A stretch of DNA of 64,000 nucleotides from Aquibium pacificus (lineage in GTDB: Bacteria; Pseudomonadota; Alphaproteobacteria; Rhizobiales; Rhizobiaceae): assembly GCF_040839445.1 (NCBI RefSeq), contig NZ_JBDPGJ010000003.1:186001-250000 (forward strand), read 5' to 3'. The first letter of the stretch is position 1. Every line of letters starts with the position of its first letter. Position numbers and translations under genes: made by a program. This document shows positions 22,225-29,589 of the stretch, one piece after another. A model generated the notes under the pieces. The model was not told where the DNA came from and did not search any database. It worked only from the letters and a program-made list of their open reading frames with translations.

Positions 22225-22857
22225 TCAGCCGAAATTCTGTTCCCAAGGATGCAGCCGCGCGAGTTCGGCGTCCTTCGCCTGCACGCGGGCATAGGCGGGG
22301 CGGCCGGTCGCGCGGGCGAGATAGTCCTGGAAGACGGGCTTGTCCGGCAGCACCTTGAGGATGTTCATGGTGAAGCTGATGCCGCTCGCAAGCTGCGTGT
22401 CGGCGGCGGTGAAGCGGTCGCCGGCGGCGAATTCGTTGGCCGAAAGATGCCGCTCGAGGTTGCCCACGATGTCGTCGAACAGGCCGAAGGAATAGTCGTT
22501 GCTGCGATAGGTCAGCCCGTGCGCCCGGGCGGCGATGGCAGGGTCGAATACCGAATCGCAGTAGACCAGCCAGGTGAGATACGGCCCCCGGCGCGGATCG
22601 CCGATCGCGGGCGCCAGGCCTGCCTCGGGAAAGGCATCCGCCAGATGGATGCAGATCGCCGCCCGCTCGGTCACCGTGACGCCGTCATGCACGATCGCCG
22701 GCACCTTCTTGTTGGGCTGGATGGCGCGGTAGCTCTCCGCCACGCCGCCCTTGGCGCGGATGTCCACGATCTCCAGGGAATAGTCGACGCCGAGTTCCTC
22801 CAGCAGCCAGAACACGCCCGAGGATCGGGACCAGGGAGCGTGGTAGAACGTCAGCAT
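22225..22857 (-). CDS. Glutathione S-transferase family protein
   Basis: The 210-aa protein has the thioredoxin-like N-terminal domain (LTFYHAPWSRSSGVFWLLEE), with the cis-Pro glutathione site (KKVPAIVHDG) followed by VTERAAICIHLAD, and an all-alpha C-terminal domain. Serine or tyrosine chemistry is likely through the SRSS region. The substrate is unknown. It is convergent with hyuB, and a 555-bp non-coding stretch follows upstream of its start, holding a probable sRNA and the cspA promoter. Confidence 0.9.
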   Translation of the reverse strand: MLTFYHAPWSRSSGVFWLLEELGVDYSLEIVDIRAKGGVAESYRAIQPNKKVPAIVHDGVTVTERAAICIHLADAFPEAGLAPAIGDPRRGPYLTWLVYCDSVFDPAIAARAHGLTYRSNDYSFGLFDDIVGNLERHLSANEFAAGDRFTAADTQLASGISFTMNILKVLPDKPVFQDYLARATGRPAYARVQAKDAELARLHPWEQNFG

Positions 22858-22995
22858 GGCGGCAACTCCGTGTTTGGTTTGATGTTGTCGACGGAGAGTA
22901 GCACGCCCCCTGACACCGGACCGTCAGGAGACCCCCGAAGAGAGGGTCGCCGGCTCCCGGAGGCATTGTAGGGGCAAGCCGATCCGGGAGCCGGG

Positions 22996-23119
22996 AAAAA
23001 ACCCCTGTCCGAGCCTCGTTCGAGGACAGGGGGTGAGCCGCACCCGAATGTTGCCAGATCGCGTGGGAGATACGCTTTCGGGATCCGCGACGCACGCAGA
23101 TGATGTTTCCCGATTCCAG
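22996..23119 (-). ncRNA. Candidate trans-acting small RNA, about 124 nt
   Basis: The reverse strand of this gene-free stretch ends in a textbook intrinsic terminator: CCCCTGTCC pairs with GGACAGGGG and is followed by TTTTTT (22996-23001). A TATGAT -10 box on the same strand (23126-23131) predicts a start near 23119. The intervening RNA can form a 5' hairpin (TCGGGA/TCCCGA) and a small hairpin (GCGT/ACGC) whose loop is ATCTCCC. The CUCCC loop is complementary to Shine-Dalgarno sequences, the usual design of alphaproteobacterial riboregulators such as the alpha-r14 and AbcR families. I cannot assign a family. No good -35 box is seen. Confidence 0.6.
23002..23034 (-). terminator. Intrinsic terminator of the candidate sRNA
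   Basis: The two 9-base arms pair perfectly and are followed on the reverse strand by six T residues. No protein gene on that strand ends here; the GST gene starts further left, so the terminator must serve an RNA started just to the right. Confidence 0.75.
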
Positions 23120-23246
23120 AGCGCGATCATATTCCGCGATCACGGAAAGCGGGGCGGCCGTTGTTCGCGCCGGCCGGAGCCGGTTTCCTCCGGATGTGCA
23201 CGGAGCGCATCGTGCGCCGCCTCGAAACCGCCGGGCCGCGCCCGCC

Positions 23247-23275
23247 ATTGAAGCGGAGCGTCGTTTGCCCTATAT
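23247..23275 (+). promoter_or_regulatory. Rhizobial-type sigma70 promoter of cspA
   Basis: ATTGAA (23247-23252) and CTATAT (23270-23275), spaced by 17 bases, fit the rhizobial consensus CTTGAC-N17-CTATAT. The predicted start near 23282 would leave a 5' leader of about 130 nt before the cspA ATG, as is usual for cold-shock mRNAs. Confidence 0.6.
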
Positions 23276-23411
23276 TCGCTGCATCGATCTTCTTGACGAA
23301 CAATTGCTATCGCGCTCCGGCGCGTTCGGTTTTCCTTCTCGATTTCGATGCCTGACCGGTTCCGGCACGCGGCCGACCGGCGACAACAGTGCCGATTGAA
23401 AGGAAATCGTC

Positions 23412-23621
23412 ATGGAAACCGGAACAGTAAAGTTCTTCAATTCCGCCAAGGGCTTCGGCTTCATCCAGCCCGACAATGGCGGCCAGGACGTCTTCGTCCA
23501 CGTCTCCGCAGTGGAGCGCGCCGGCATGAACACGATCGTGGAAGGCCAGAAGCTCTCCTATGAAGTCGTGAAGAGCAACCGCGACGGCAGGAGCTCGGCC
23601 GAAAACCTGCAGGCGGCTTAG
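23412..23621 (+). CDS. cspA: Cold-shock protein (CspA family)
   Basis: The 69-aa protein is a single cold-shock domain with the RNA-binding motifs KGFGFIQ (RNP1) and VFVHVSA (RNP2). It binds single-stranded RNA and acts as an RNA chaperone. GAAAGGAAATCGTC precedes the ATG. It has a long leader and is followed by a structured terminator element and a small Lys-rich gene. Which of the several rhizobial csp paralogues it is cannot be told. Confidence 0.95.
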   Translation: METGTVKFFNSAKGFGFIQPDNGGQDVFVHVSAVERAGMNTIVEGQKLSYEVVKSNRDGRSSAENLQAA

Positions 23622-23633
23622 AGTTTCAGGCGC

Positions 23634-23713
23634 CTCCGGTCTGACCACGGATGTACTGGCACGGCCGTGGAGGCGCTGAGGAGAAGGTCGGGAAACCCCC
23701 GGCCTTTTTTTTT
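23634..23713 (+). ncRNA. Structured hairpin-plus-terminator element, copy 1
   Basis: Downstream of cspA, a hairpin (CCACGG at 23645-23650 with CCGTGG at 23665-23670) is followed by a second one, GGTCGGG/CCCCGGCC, ending in nine T residues. The sequence TGACCACGGATG followed by ACTGGCA recurs in copy 2 at 24082-24165. Copy 1 ends 14 bases before the start of the small Lys-rich gene, so it could end the cspA transcript, control read-through into that gene, or be a released small RNA. Confidence 0.6.
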
Positions 23714-23727
23714 CTCATCAGAGGAGC

Positions 23728-23976
23728 ATGTCGATGCAGAACCCATTCGCACCCGAAGCCGCCTTCGCGCCCAAGATGTCCAAGCATGAGGCCAAGGCCG
23801 ACACCACCACCCGTGTGGCGCGCGAGATCATGGACGCCGAGCTGAACAAGCGCGAGGCCAAGACCGAGCGGCTGCGGCTGGCGCGGCTCGCCCAGGAAGC
23901 CGCCGCCCCCGCCGAGGAGCCCAAGAAGAAGGCCGCGCCGAAGAAGAAGGCGGCCAGGAAAGGCCAGGGCAGCTAA
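23728..23976 (+). CDS. Small conserved-type protein with Lys/Ala-rich tail, 82 aa
   Basis: The protein starts MSMQNPFAPEAAFAPKMSKH after a good GAGGAG ribosome-binding site. A charged central helix (ARLAQE region) leads into a basic KKKAAPKKKAARKGQG tail that resembles histone H1/HU-like tails and could bind nucleic acid. No named domain is recognised. It lies between the two copies of the hairpin-terminator element and close to cspA, suggesting a shared role in cold or stress response, which is an inference. Codon 3 is also ATG. Confidence 0.75.
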   Translation: MSMQNPFAPEAAFAPKMSKHEAKADTTTRVAREIMDAELNKREAKTERLRLARLAQEAAAPAEEPKKKAAPKKKAARKGQGS

Positions 23977-24081
23977 GACAGCCCGGTCTCCGCCGCCCGG
24001 AGAAGCAGGGCGTCATCAGCTCGTCATACAATGCGGCTATCCGTCAGGACGGCTGCAGCGGAAACCCGCATGCGGCATACG

Positions 24082-24165
24082 CTTCCGGTCGCATGACCAC
24101 GGATGAACTGGCATCGCCCGTGACGGCGCAACAACGGAAAGGTCGGGTCTTCCCCGGCCTTTTTT
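24082..24165 (+). ncRNA. Structured hairpin-plus-terminator element, copy 2
   Basis: This is the second copy of the element at 23634-23713, sharing TGACCACGGATG, ACTGGCA and the terminator AAGGTCGGG....CCCCGGCCTTTTTT. CACGG (24098-24102) pairs with CCGTG (24118-24122). The paired segments are kept while the joining sequence differs, as expected for a conserved RNA structure. It lies downstream of the Lys-rich gene and about 150 bases before the exporter operon; the sequence between it and 24316 holds no gene. Confidence 0.6.
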
Positions 24166-24315
24166 CGTTCCGGGGCTCACTCCTTCTCAGGGCGCCGCAA
24201 GGATACGCAGAGGCGCCCGCCCGTGTCAGCATCCTCCCGCCCCCTCCTTCAAAATTCCTGCAGCTTCCTGTATGGGGCCCACTTCCGAGCGGCGGGACGG
24301 TCTTGAGAGATTGCG

Positions 24316-25356
24316 ATGAACGAGACTGTCAGGAATTTTCATGAGGCCGGGGGCCCGGCGTCCCTGGTGCCCGAAGTACCGCTCGCCATTTCCGCGCGCG
24401 GGCTCGTGCGCCATTTCGGCGCGGTGAAGGCGGTCGACGGCGTCGACCTCGACGTGCCGCGCGGCATGATCTTCGCCGTGCTCGGCCCCAACGGTGCCGG
24501 CAAGACGACCCTGATCCGCATGCTGGCGACCCTGCTGACGCCCGACGCGGGCCAGGCAACCGTGATGGGTCACGATCTGCTCACCGAGCCGCAGGCCGTG
24601 CGCGCGTCGATCGCGCTCACCGGCCAGTTCGCTTCGCTGGACGAGGACCTGACGGGACGCGAGAACCTCATCCTGCTGGCGCGTCTCTGGGGGTTCCGTC
24701 ACCGCGCCGCGCGCGCGCGGGCGGACGAGCTGCTCGCCGCCTTCGAGCTGACGGAGGCCGCGCGGCGCCAGGTGAAGGATTTTTCCGGCGGCATGCGTCG
24801 GCGGCTCGACATCGCCGCCTCGCTGGTGGTGACGCCCGGCGTGCTCTTCCTCGACGAGCCGACGACCGGGCTCGACCCAAAGGCGCGCCAGGGCGTGTGG
24901 CGCATGATCCGCGAACTGGCGGCCGGCGGCGTCACCATCCTGCTCACCACGCAGTATCTCGAGGAGGCGGACCAGCTCGCCGCGCGCATCGCCGTCATCG
25001 ACCACGGCCGCAAGATCGCCGAGGGGACGAGCCGCGAGCTGAAGGCCGCGACCGGCTCCGGCTACGTGCACGTGACGCCGGCCGACCCGGCGCGCCTCGA
25101 CGAGGCGGCCGCGCTTCTGGCCGCCCGGCTTGGCGGCACGGTGAAGCGCAATGCCGAAGGCGCGCGCCTTTCGGTCATGACGGGATCGGCGAGGCAGGCC
25201 AACGAAGCGATCGCGGCGCTTATCTCGTCGGGCATCGAGATCGCCGATTTCTCCATGGGCGCGCCGAGCCTGGACGAGGTGTTCTTCGCTCTCACCGGCG
25301 CGCCGGCCGACGAGGCTTCCGGCGACGAGGCACGACCCGGGGAGGTGACGCCATGA
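24316..25356 (+). CDS. ABC exporter ATPase, DrrA (daunorubicin-resistance) family
   Basis: The 346-aa ATPase has Walker A GPNGAGKTTL, signature FSGGMRRRLD, Walker B VLFLDEPTTGLDP and the switch histidine region TTQYLEEADQLAARIAV. The long C-terminal extension after the ATPase core is typical of DrrA-type exporters. It is predicted to power export of a drug or lipid through the following permease, with which it overlaps by four bases (ATGA). Confidence 0.92.
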   Translation: MNETVRNFHEAGGPASLVPEVPLAISARGLVRHFGAVKAVDGVDLDVPRGMIFAVLGPNGAGKTTLIRMLATLLTPDAGQATVMGHDLLTEPQAVRASIALTGQFASLDEDLTGRENLILLARLWGFRHRAARARADELLAAFELTEAARRQVKDFSGGMRRRLDIAASLVVTPGVLFLDEPTTGLDPKARQGVWRMIRELAAGGVTILLTTQYLEEADQLAARIAVIDHGRKIAEGTSRELKAATGSGYVHVTPADPARLDEAAALLAARLGGTVKRNAEGARLSVMTGSARQANEAIAALISSGIEIADFSMGAPSLDEVFFALTGAPADEASGDEARPGEVTP

Positions 25357-26156
25357 CCGCGCGGTCGCCCGCGATGCTTTCCACCGTGGCGCCGCCGCGG
25401 CCGGCCGGCGCGTTCTCCAACGCGCTCACCTTCGGCTGGCGCGCGGTGCTGAAGTTCCGCCATCTGCCCGAGCAGCTTTTCGACCTGATCATGACGCCGC
25501 TCATGTTCACGCTGCTCTTCACCTTTGTGTTCGGCGGCGCGCTCGCCGGCTCCCCGGGCGACTATCTGCAGTTCTTCCTGCCGGGCATCCTGGTGCAGAC
25601 GGTGGTGTTCAACTCGGTCTATTCCGGCGTCGGGCTCTCGACCGACCTCACCAAGGGCCTGTTCGAGCGCTTCCGCTCGCTGCCGATCTGGCAGCTCTCG
25701 CCCTTTGCCGGGCTGATGGTGGGAGACGTTCTGCGCCACCTGATCGCCGGCCTGATCATCCTCGGCGTCGGCCTGGCGCTCGGCTATCGGCCGCAGGCAG
25801 GTGTTGCCGGCGTCGTCGCCTCCTTCCTGCTGCTCTTCGCCATCGGCTTCGGCACGGGGTGGATCTTCATCGTGCTGGGGTTGGTCATCCGCACGCCGAT
25901 GACGGTGATGACGGTCGGCTTCACCTTCATGTTCCCGCTGGTCTTCGCCTCCAACATCATGGTGCAGCCCGAGACGATGCCGGCCTGGCTGGAGGCTTTC
26001 GTCGTGAGAAACCCCGTCTCGCACATGACGACGGCGCTGCGCGGCCTGATGGCCGGCACCGCGAGCGGCAGCGAGGTGCTTCTGGCGCTCGCCGCGCCGG
26101 TGGTGCTCACGCTGCTGCTGGCGCCGGTGACGCTGTGGCTCTACCGGCGGAACTAG
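25353..26156 (+). CDS. ABC-2 type exporter permease, DrrB family
   Basis: The 267-aa protein has six predicted transmembrane segments and the ABC-2 start FGWRAVLKFRHLPEQLFDLI with MTPLMFTLLFTFVFGGAL. The VRNPVSHMTTALRGLM segment near the end is a family hallmark. ATG 25353 has GGGGAGGTGACG upstream. A longer in-frame reading that begins inside the ATPase gene is an overlapping-frame artefact. Confidence 0.9.
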   Translation: MTARSPAMLSTVAPPRPAGAFSNALTFGWRAVLKFRHLPEQLFDLIMTPLMFTLLFTFVFGGALAGSPGDYLQFFLPGILVQTVVFNSVYSGVGLSTDLTKGLFERFRSLPIWQLSPFAGLMVGDVLRHLIAGLIILGVGLALGYRPQAGVAGVVASFLLLFAIGFGTGWIFIVLGLVIRTPMTVMTVGFTFMFPLVFASNIMVQPETMPAWLEAFVVRNPVSHMTTALRGLMAGTASGSEVLLALAAPVVLTLLLAPVTLWLYRRN

Positions 26157-26472
26157 GCCGAGAACCGGCAGGCACGCCTCTTCTTCTGCCCTTGTGGGGT
26201 CCGGAGGACGAGACCCGAGGCTCGCCTTTGCGGCCGAGCCAAGCTCGGTCGGATGAGGGCTGCTGCCCGACCGCTACCTTGTCCCGGGCCGCCATGACGC
26301 AACCTGCGCCTCCAGCATAGGCGCGGTCGCGAAGCTGCTGATCTCCCCCCTCGTGGGGGAGATGTCGGCAAAGCCGACAGAGGGGGGCGCCTCGCGAGAT
26401 CCTGCCGCCGTTCCTTCTCCCGCAAGAGGAAAAAGGGTAGGGAGGTGGCGTAGGACGACCGAGGAGACTGCA
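26157..26472. other. Gene-free stretch with degenerate palindromic repeats
   Basis: No coding gene is supported here. The stretch contains a decayed copy of the CCTTGTGGGG...GGATGAGGG repeat that also occurs at 26.95 and 27.54 kb, then a sharp palindromic unit at 26340-26400, then a partial copy of the first type. GFA translation starts right after it. Confidence 0.6.
26340..26400. repeat. REP-like palindromic repeat
   Basis: The unit begins CTCCCCCCTCGTGGGGGAG (a self-complementary stem) followed by TGTCGGC-AAA-GCCGACA, a perfect 7-bp stem, and a G-run that can pair back with the first arm. Units with this design are scattered between genes in Mesorhizobium-like genomes. Confidence 0.7.
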
Positions 26473-26919
26473 ATGTCGAACGTGCCTCTTCCGCTTTCGG
26501 GTTCGTGCCGCTGCGGCCGCGTCGAAATCCGCGTGTCGAAACCGCCGATCGCCACCAGCGCCTGCCACTGCCGCGGCTGCCAGAAGATGTCGGCCAGCGC
26601 CTATTCGCTGACGGCCATGGTCCCCGCCGACGGCTTCGAGGTGACCAAGGGCGAGCCCGTCATCGGCGGCCTGCACGGCCCCCAAAGCCACCACTTCTTT
26701 TGCGGCCACTGTATGACCTGGATGTTCACGCGCATTGAAGGCATGCAGTTCGTGAACGTGCGGCCGACCATGCTGGACGAGACAGGCTGGTTCCGGCCGT
26801 TCATGGAGACCTTTACGAGCACGAAGCTGCCCTTTGCGGAGACGGGCGCGGCGAGGAGTTTTGCGGAGTTCCCCGCGATGGAGGAGTATGAGGGGCTGTT
26901 GACGGAGTATCAGGCGTAG
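26473..26919 (+). CDS. GFA-family (Mss4-like) zinc protein
   Basis: The 148-aa protein carries the Cys pattern of the glutathione-dependent formaldehyde-activating family: GSCRCGRVEIR, ACHCRGCQKMS and FFCGHCMTWMF supply the zinc ligands. Most family members have no proven substrate. GAGGAGACTGCA gives a good ribosome-binding site for ATG 26473. It is flanked on both sides by palindromic repeats. Confidence 0.88.
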   Translation: MSNVPLPLSGSCRCGRVEIRVSKPPIATSACHCRGCQKMSASAYSLTAMVPADGFEVTKGEPVIGGLHGPQSHHFFCGHCMTWMFTRIEGMQFVNVRPTMLDETGWFRPFMETFTSTKLPFAETGAARSFAEFPAMEEYEGLLTEYQA

Positions 26920-26952
26920 CACGGGTGAAGGGCGTGGCCGTGGCTCGCCTTT

Positions 26953-27137
26953 CCTTCTCCCCTTGTGGGAGAAGGTGCCCCGAAGGGGCGGATGAGGGGT
27001 GTTGGCCGGAGACGGATCAGGCAGCTCAAGACACGAGGAGGCTGCGGGACCGATACCTCTCGGATATCTCGCTCCGGCTAGCACCCCTCATCCGACCTCG
27101 CTGACGCGAGGCCACCTTCTCCCACAAGGGGAGAAGG
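26953..27137. repeat. 185-bp repeat, copy 1 (inverted relative to copy 2)
   Basis: The element starts and ends with the same terminal inverted repeat (CCTTCTCCCCTTGTGGGAGA and its complement). Read on the reverse strand, its first 115 bases or so match copy 2 at 27536-27697 with only a few differences. The two copies flank the DUF559 gene. Confidence 0.85.
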
Positions 27138-27149
27138 CAAGGCGCGCCT

Positions 27150-27521
27150 TCACCGCCACGGCTGCAATGACCGGTCCCGCACATAGGCGATTATCGTATC
27201 GCACACGGCATTCATGTCCCGAAGCACGTCATCGTTCCAGAACCGCAGCACCCGGAATCCGCGCCGCTTCAGGTCGGAGTCGCGTTCGATATCACGCACC
27301 GACTCGGCATGTTGGCTACCGTCCACCTCGACGATCAGCATCGCCTCCGCGCACAGGAAGTCGGCGACGTAACGCCCGACCGGCACCTGCCGGCGGAACT
27401 TGATGCCGTCCAGCCGGCGTCCGCGCAGTTCCTGCCAAAGCCGGTCCTCGGCCTCGGTCATCGCGCGGCGCAAATGCCTGGCGAAGCGGCGCTTCTCCTC
27501 TGGAACGGACTGGTGCGGCAT
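27150..27521 (-). CDS. DUF559 (Vsr-like) endonuclease-domain protein
   Basis: The 123-aa protein has the DUF559 pattern: RRAMTEAEDRLWQELRGRRL, FRRQVPVGRYVADFLC and LIVEVDGSQHAESVRD, then RVLRFWNDDVL. These carry the acidic and EVD-x-Q/SQH residues of the PD-(D/E)XK-type very-short-patch-repair-like nuclease fold. The biological role of DUF559 proteins is unknown. The gene fits exactly between two inverted copies of a 160-185-bp repeat, which suggests the gene and repeats moved or were rearranged together. Confidence 0.85.
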   Translation of the reverse strand: MPHQSVPEEKRRFARHLRRAMTEAEDRLWQELRGRRLDGIKFRRQVPVGRYVADFLCAEAMLIVEVDGSQHAESVRDIERDSDLKRRGFRVLRFWNDDVLRDMNAVCDTIIAYVRDRSLQPWR

Positions 27522-27535
27522 GGCCGCAGACTATT

Positions 27536-27697
27536 CCTTCTCCCCTTGTGGGAGAAGGTGGCCTCGCGTCAGCGAGGTCGGATGAGGGGTGCTAGCCGGA
27601 GCGAGATGTCCGAGAGGTATCGGTCCCGCAGCCTCCTCGTGTCTCGACCTGCCTGATCCGTCTGGCCAATACCCACTTTTCCCACAAGGGGAGAAGG
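27536..27697. repeat. 162-bp repeat, copy 2 (inverted relative to copy 1)
   Basis: This is nearly identical to the reverse complement of 26953-27137 over its first 115 bases, then diverges and is shorter. Its ends are again CCTTCTCCCCTTGTGGGAGA and its complement. Confidence 0.85.
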
Positions 27698-27865
27698 AAA
27701 AGGTCCCAACCATCCTCGGCGAACGCACCACGAACCGGTCCGCGCGTAGACAAACCCCGCTAGCCTTTCCAACAAAATCAACCCCTTCCATAAATCCCAC
27801 TCGCTTTCCGTCCACGCCCCAACTGGCCAGCACCACAATACCCGTCGGTTTCACGAGGCGCACAC

Positions 27866-28273
27866 ATGGCTGCAACACTGGACGATCGGACGCTGAGGCG
27901 CATTGCGGAGCTGCTCGTCTCGTTCGCCGTGATGGCCGAGCGTGCCGCCGGCCGGTCCTTTCCGGTGCGCTTCGTCGTGCTGTGCATCCTGCGCCGGGCG
28001 GAGGCCGTAGCGCTGGGGTTCGTGGCGGAGACGATCGAGACCGACTTTTCATGCTTCGGGGACGATCCCGAAACGGGGTGGGGCCCGGTGGACGCGATGG
28101 TGCTCGCCCTGCGCCTGCGCGCACTCGCGGCCCTCGTCTTCGCCATGCTCGACCCTGTTGGCCGGGACGACGGCTGGGTGATCGTCCTCAGCCCGCGGCT
28201 CCCGCGGTCGCACGCCCGCCCACGCCATGTCGCGCCCGGCGGATGGGTCATCGCCCGTCTCGACACCTCCTGA
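27866..28273 (+). CDS. Hypothetical protein, 135 aa
   Basis: The protein begins MAATLDDRTLRRIAELLVSF and has an amphipathic helical N-terminal part (AERAAGRSFPVRFVVLCILRRAEA) and a hydrophobic middle segment. Similar short rhizobial proteins with an AERAAGRSFPVR motif exist without known function. No clear ribosome-binding site precedes ATG 27866. The gene follows repeat copy 2 by 170 bp. Confidence 0.55.
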   Translation: MAATLDDRTLRRIAELLVSFAVMAERAAGRSFPVRFVVLCILRRAEAVALGFVAETIETDFSCFGDDPETGWGPVDAMVLALRLRALAALVFAMLDPVGRDDGWVIVLSPRLPRSHARPRHVAPGGWVIARLDTS

Positions 28274-28466
28274 AATGCCATTGCAGGCTCGCGTTCCACT
28301 CTCGGATCCGGTGAGCCGGGCGGCGAAAGCGCCTCGCGGCGCGCCGGGCGTTGCGCGCGGCTCTGCCGGCGCCGCAACCTCGCCGCAATGCTGGGACTGA
28401 ATGCCGTCGACGATAGGTGCGCGTACAACCGGAAAACCGCCAGCCGGTGGCGCGCGAGGAGGTTCG

Positions 28467-28781
28467 ATGAAACTGGTTGCCCTGACGATCGCTCTCGCTG
28501 CCGCGGCCGCACCCGCGCATGCCATTTCGCGATACAATTCGCTGGACATGAGCTGCGCGCAGGCGCAGTCGGCCGTGGCGCGGGAAGGGGCGGTGATCTT
28601 CCGCTATCCGTCCAGGCGCAATCCGAGCCTTACGCGCTATGACCGCTATGTCCAGCACGCGGGGTTCTGCGCGGCCGGCGAATATGCCGCCAATGCGTGG
28701 ATCCCGACCGCCGACCGGGCGCAGTGCTTCGTGCGCAACTGCAAGCAGATCAACTACGACGACGACATACTGTTCAATTGA
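28467..28781 (+). CDS. Small exported Cys-containing protein, 104 aa
   Basis: ATG 28467 follows a strong GAGGAGG site and gives a short signal peptide (MKLVALTIALAAAAAPAHA). The mature chain of about 85 residues has four cysteines in the contexts DMSCAQAQ, AGFCAAG, AQCFVRNC, enough for two disulfides. It matches a small-protein type often seen in Rhizobiales but with no known role. It is convergent with ogt. Confidence 0.7.
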   Translation: MKLVALTIALAAAAAPAHAISRYNSLDMSCAQAQSAVAREGAVIFRYPSRRNPSLTRYDRYVQHAGFCAAGEYAANAWIPTADRAQCFVRNCKQINYDDDILFN

Positions 28782-28806
28782 GACCGGCAAATGAGCCCCG
28801 GGGGAA

Positions 28807-29403
28807 TCAGAAGGCAAAGCGCGTCTGGGCGGCTGCGTCCGGCCCGATCCGCACGCCTTCGAGCGCCAGAAGGCGCGTCTTGGTCGATACGCCTCCGGGC
28901 GCGGAAAAGCCGCCGGGCTTCCGGCCGGCGGCAAGAATGCGATGACACGGAATCACCAGCGGACACGGGTTCGATCCCATCGCCTGTCCCGTCTCCCGCG
29001 CCGCCCCCGCATGACCGGCGCGCTCGGCGAGTTCGCCGTATGTGGTCACGTCTCCGAACCTGATCGCCCTTGCTTCCCGGTAGACGGCCCTGCGGAACTC
29101 GCCCACGCCCCGAAGGTGAACGGGGACCTCGTCGAAATCCACCACGTCGCCGGCCGCATAGCGCTTCAGGCTCGCCGCGAGACCTGCCATGGCGGGCGGA
29201 AGCAGCGCCTCCAGGATGACCCTCGCGTCGCTCCGGCATTCGGGATTGTGAAACCCGCTGCGCGGCATGGTCAGCAGCCGCTCGGTCTCGGCCGCGTCGC
29301 GGCCCGGAAGCTGCAGCCGCGTCAGCCCGCGCTCGCTCCACGCGATGCCGACGACGCCGAGTCGCGTTTCGACCAGGTGATAGCCGATGGCTGCCGGTCT
29401 CAT
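28807..29403 (-). CDS. ogt: Methylated-DNA--[protein]-cysteine S-methyltransferase
   Basis: The 198-aa protein has the DNA-alkyl acceptor motif IPCHRIL with its active cysteine, preceded by the helix-turn-helix segment FGDVTTYGELAERAG and followed by GGFSAPGGVSTKTRLLALEG. It repairs O6-alkylguanine by transferring the alkyl group to itself. ATG 29403 (MRPAAIGYHLV) is preferred to an upstream start at 29505 because homologues begin close to the YHLVETRLG strand. Confidence 0.9.
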   Translation of the reverse strand: MRPAAIGYHLVETRLGVVGIAWSERGLTRLQLPGRDAAETERLLTMPRSGFHNPECRSDARVILEALLPPAMAGLAASLKRYAAGDVVDFDEVPVHLRGVGEFRRAVYREARAIRFGDVTTYGELAERAGHAGAARETGQAMGSNPCPLVIPCHRILAAGRKPGGFSAPGGVSTKTRLLALEGVRIGPDAAAQTRFAF

Positions 29404-29589
29404 GGTGCCTCCGGTGCGATCCTTCCGGAAGCGTCCTACCACATCCGAGCATCGGAACAAATGAAGAACTTGAATGCTTCCACCGCTTCGAGCCTCCGTC
29501 GGCACCGTTCGTCAGCCGGCTCTTGCCCGGCAAGCGTCTCTCCGGTAAGGAAAATCCGGGCGGGACTTCGAGACGGCAAGGCTGAAGCG

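Noticed and set aside
24897..25352. N-terminal extension that would fuse the exporter permease to a frame inside the ATPase gene
   Set aside because: The extra part has no protein character and a clear ribosome-binding site and ATG exist at 25353.
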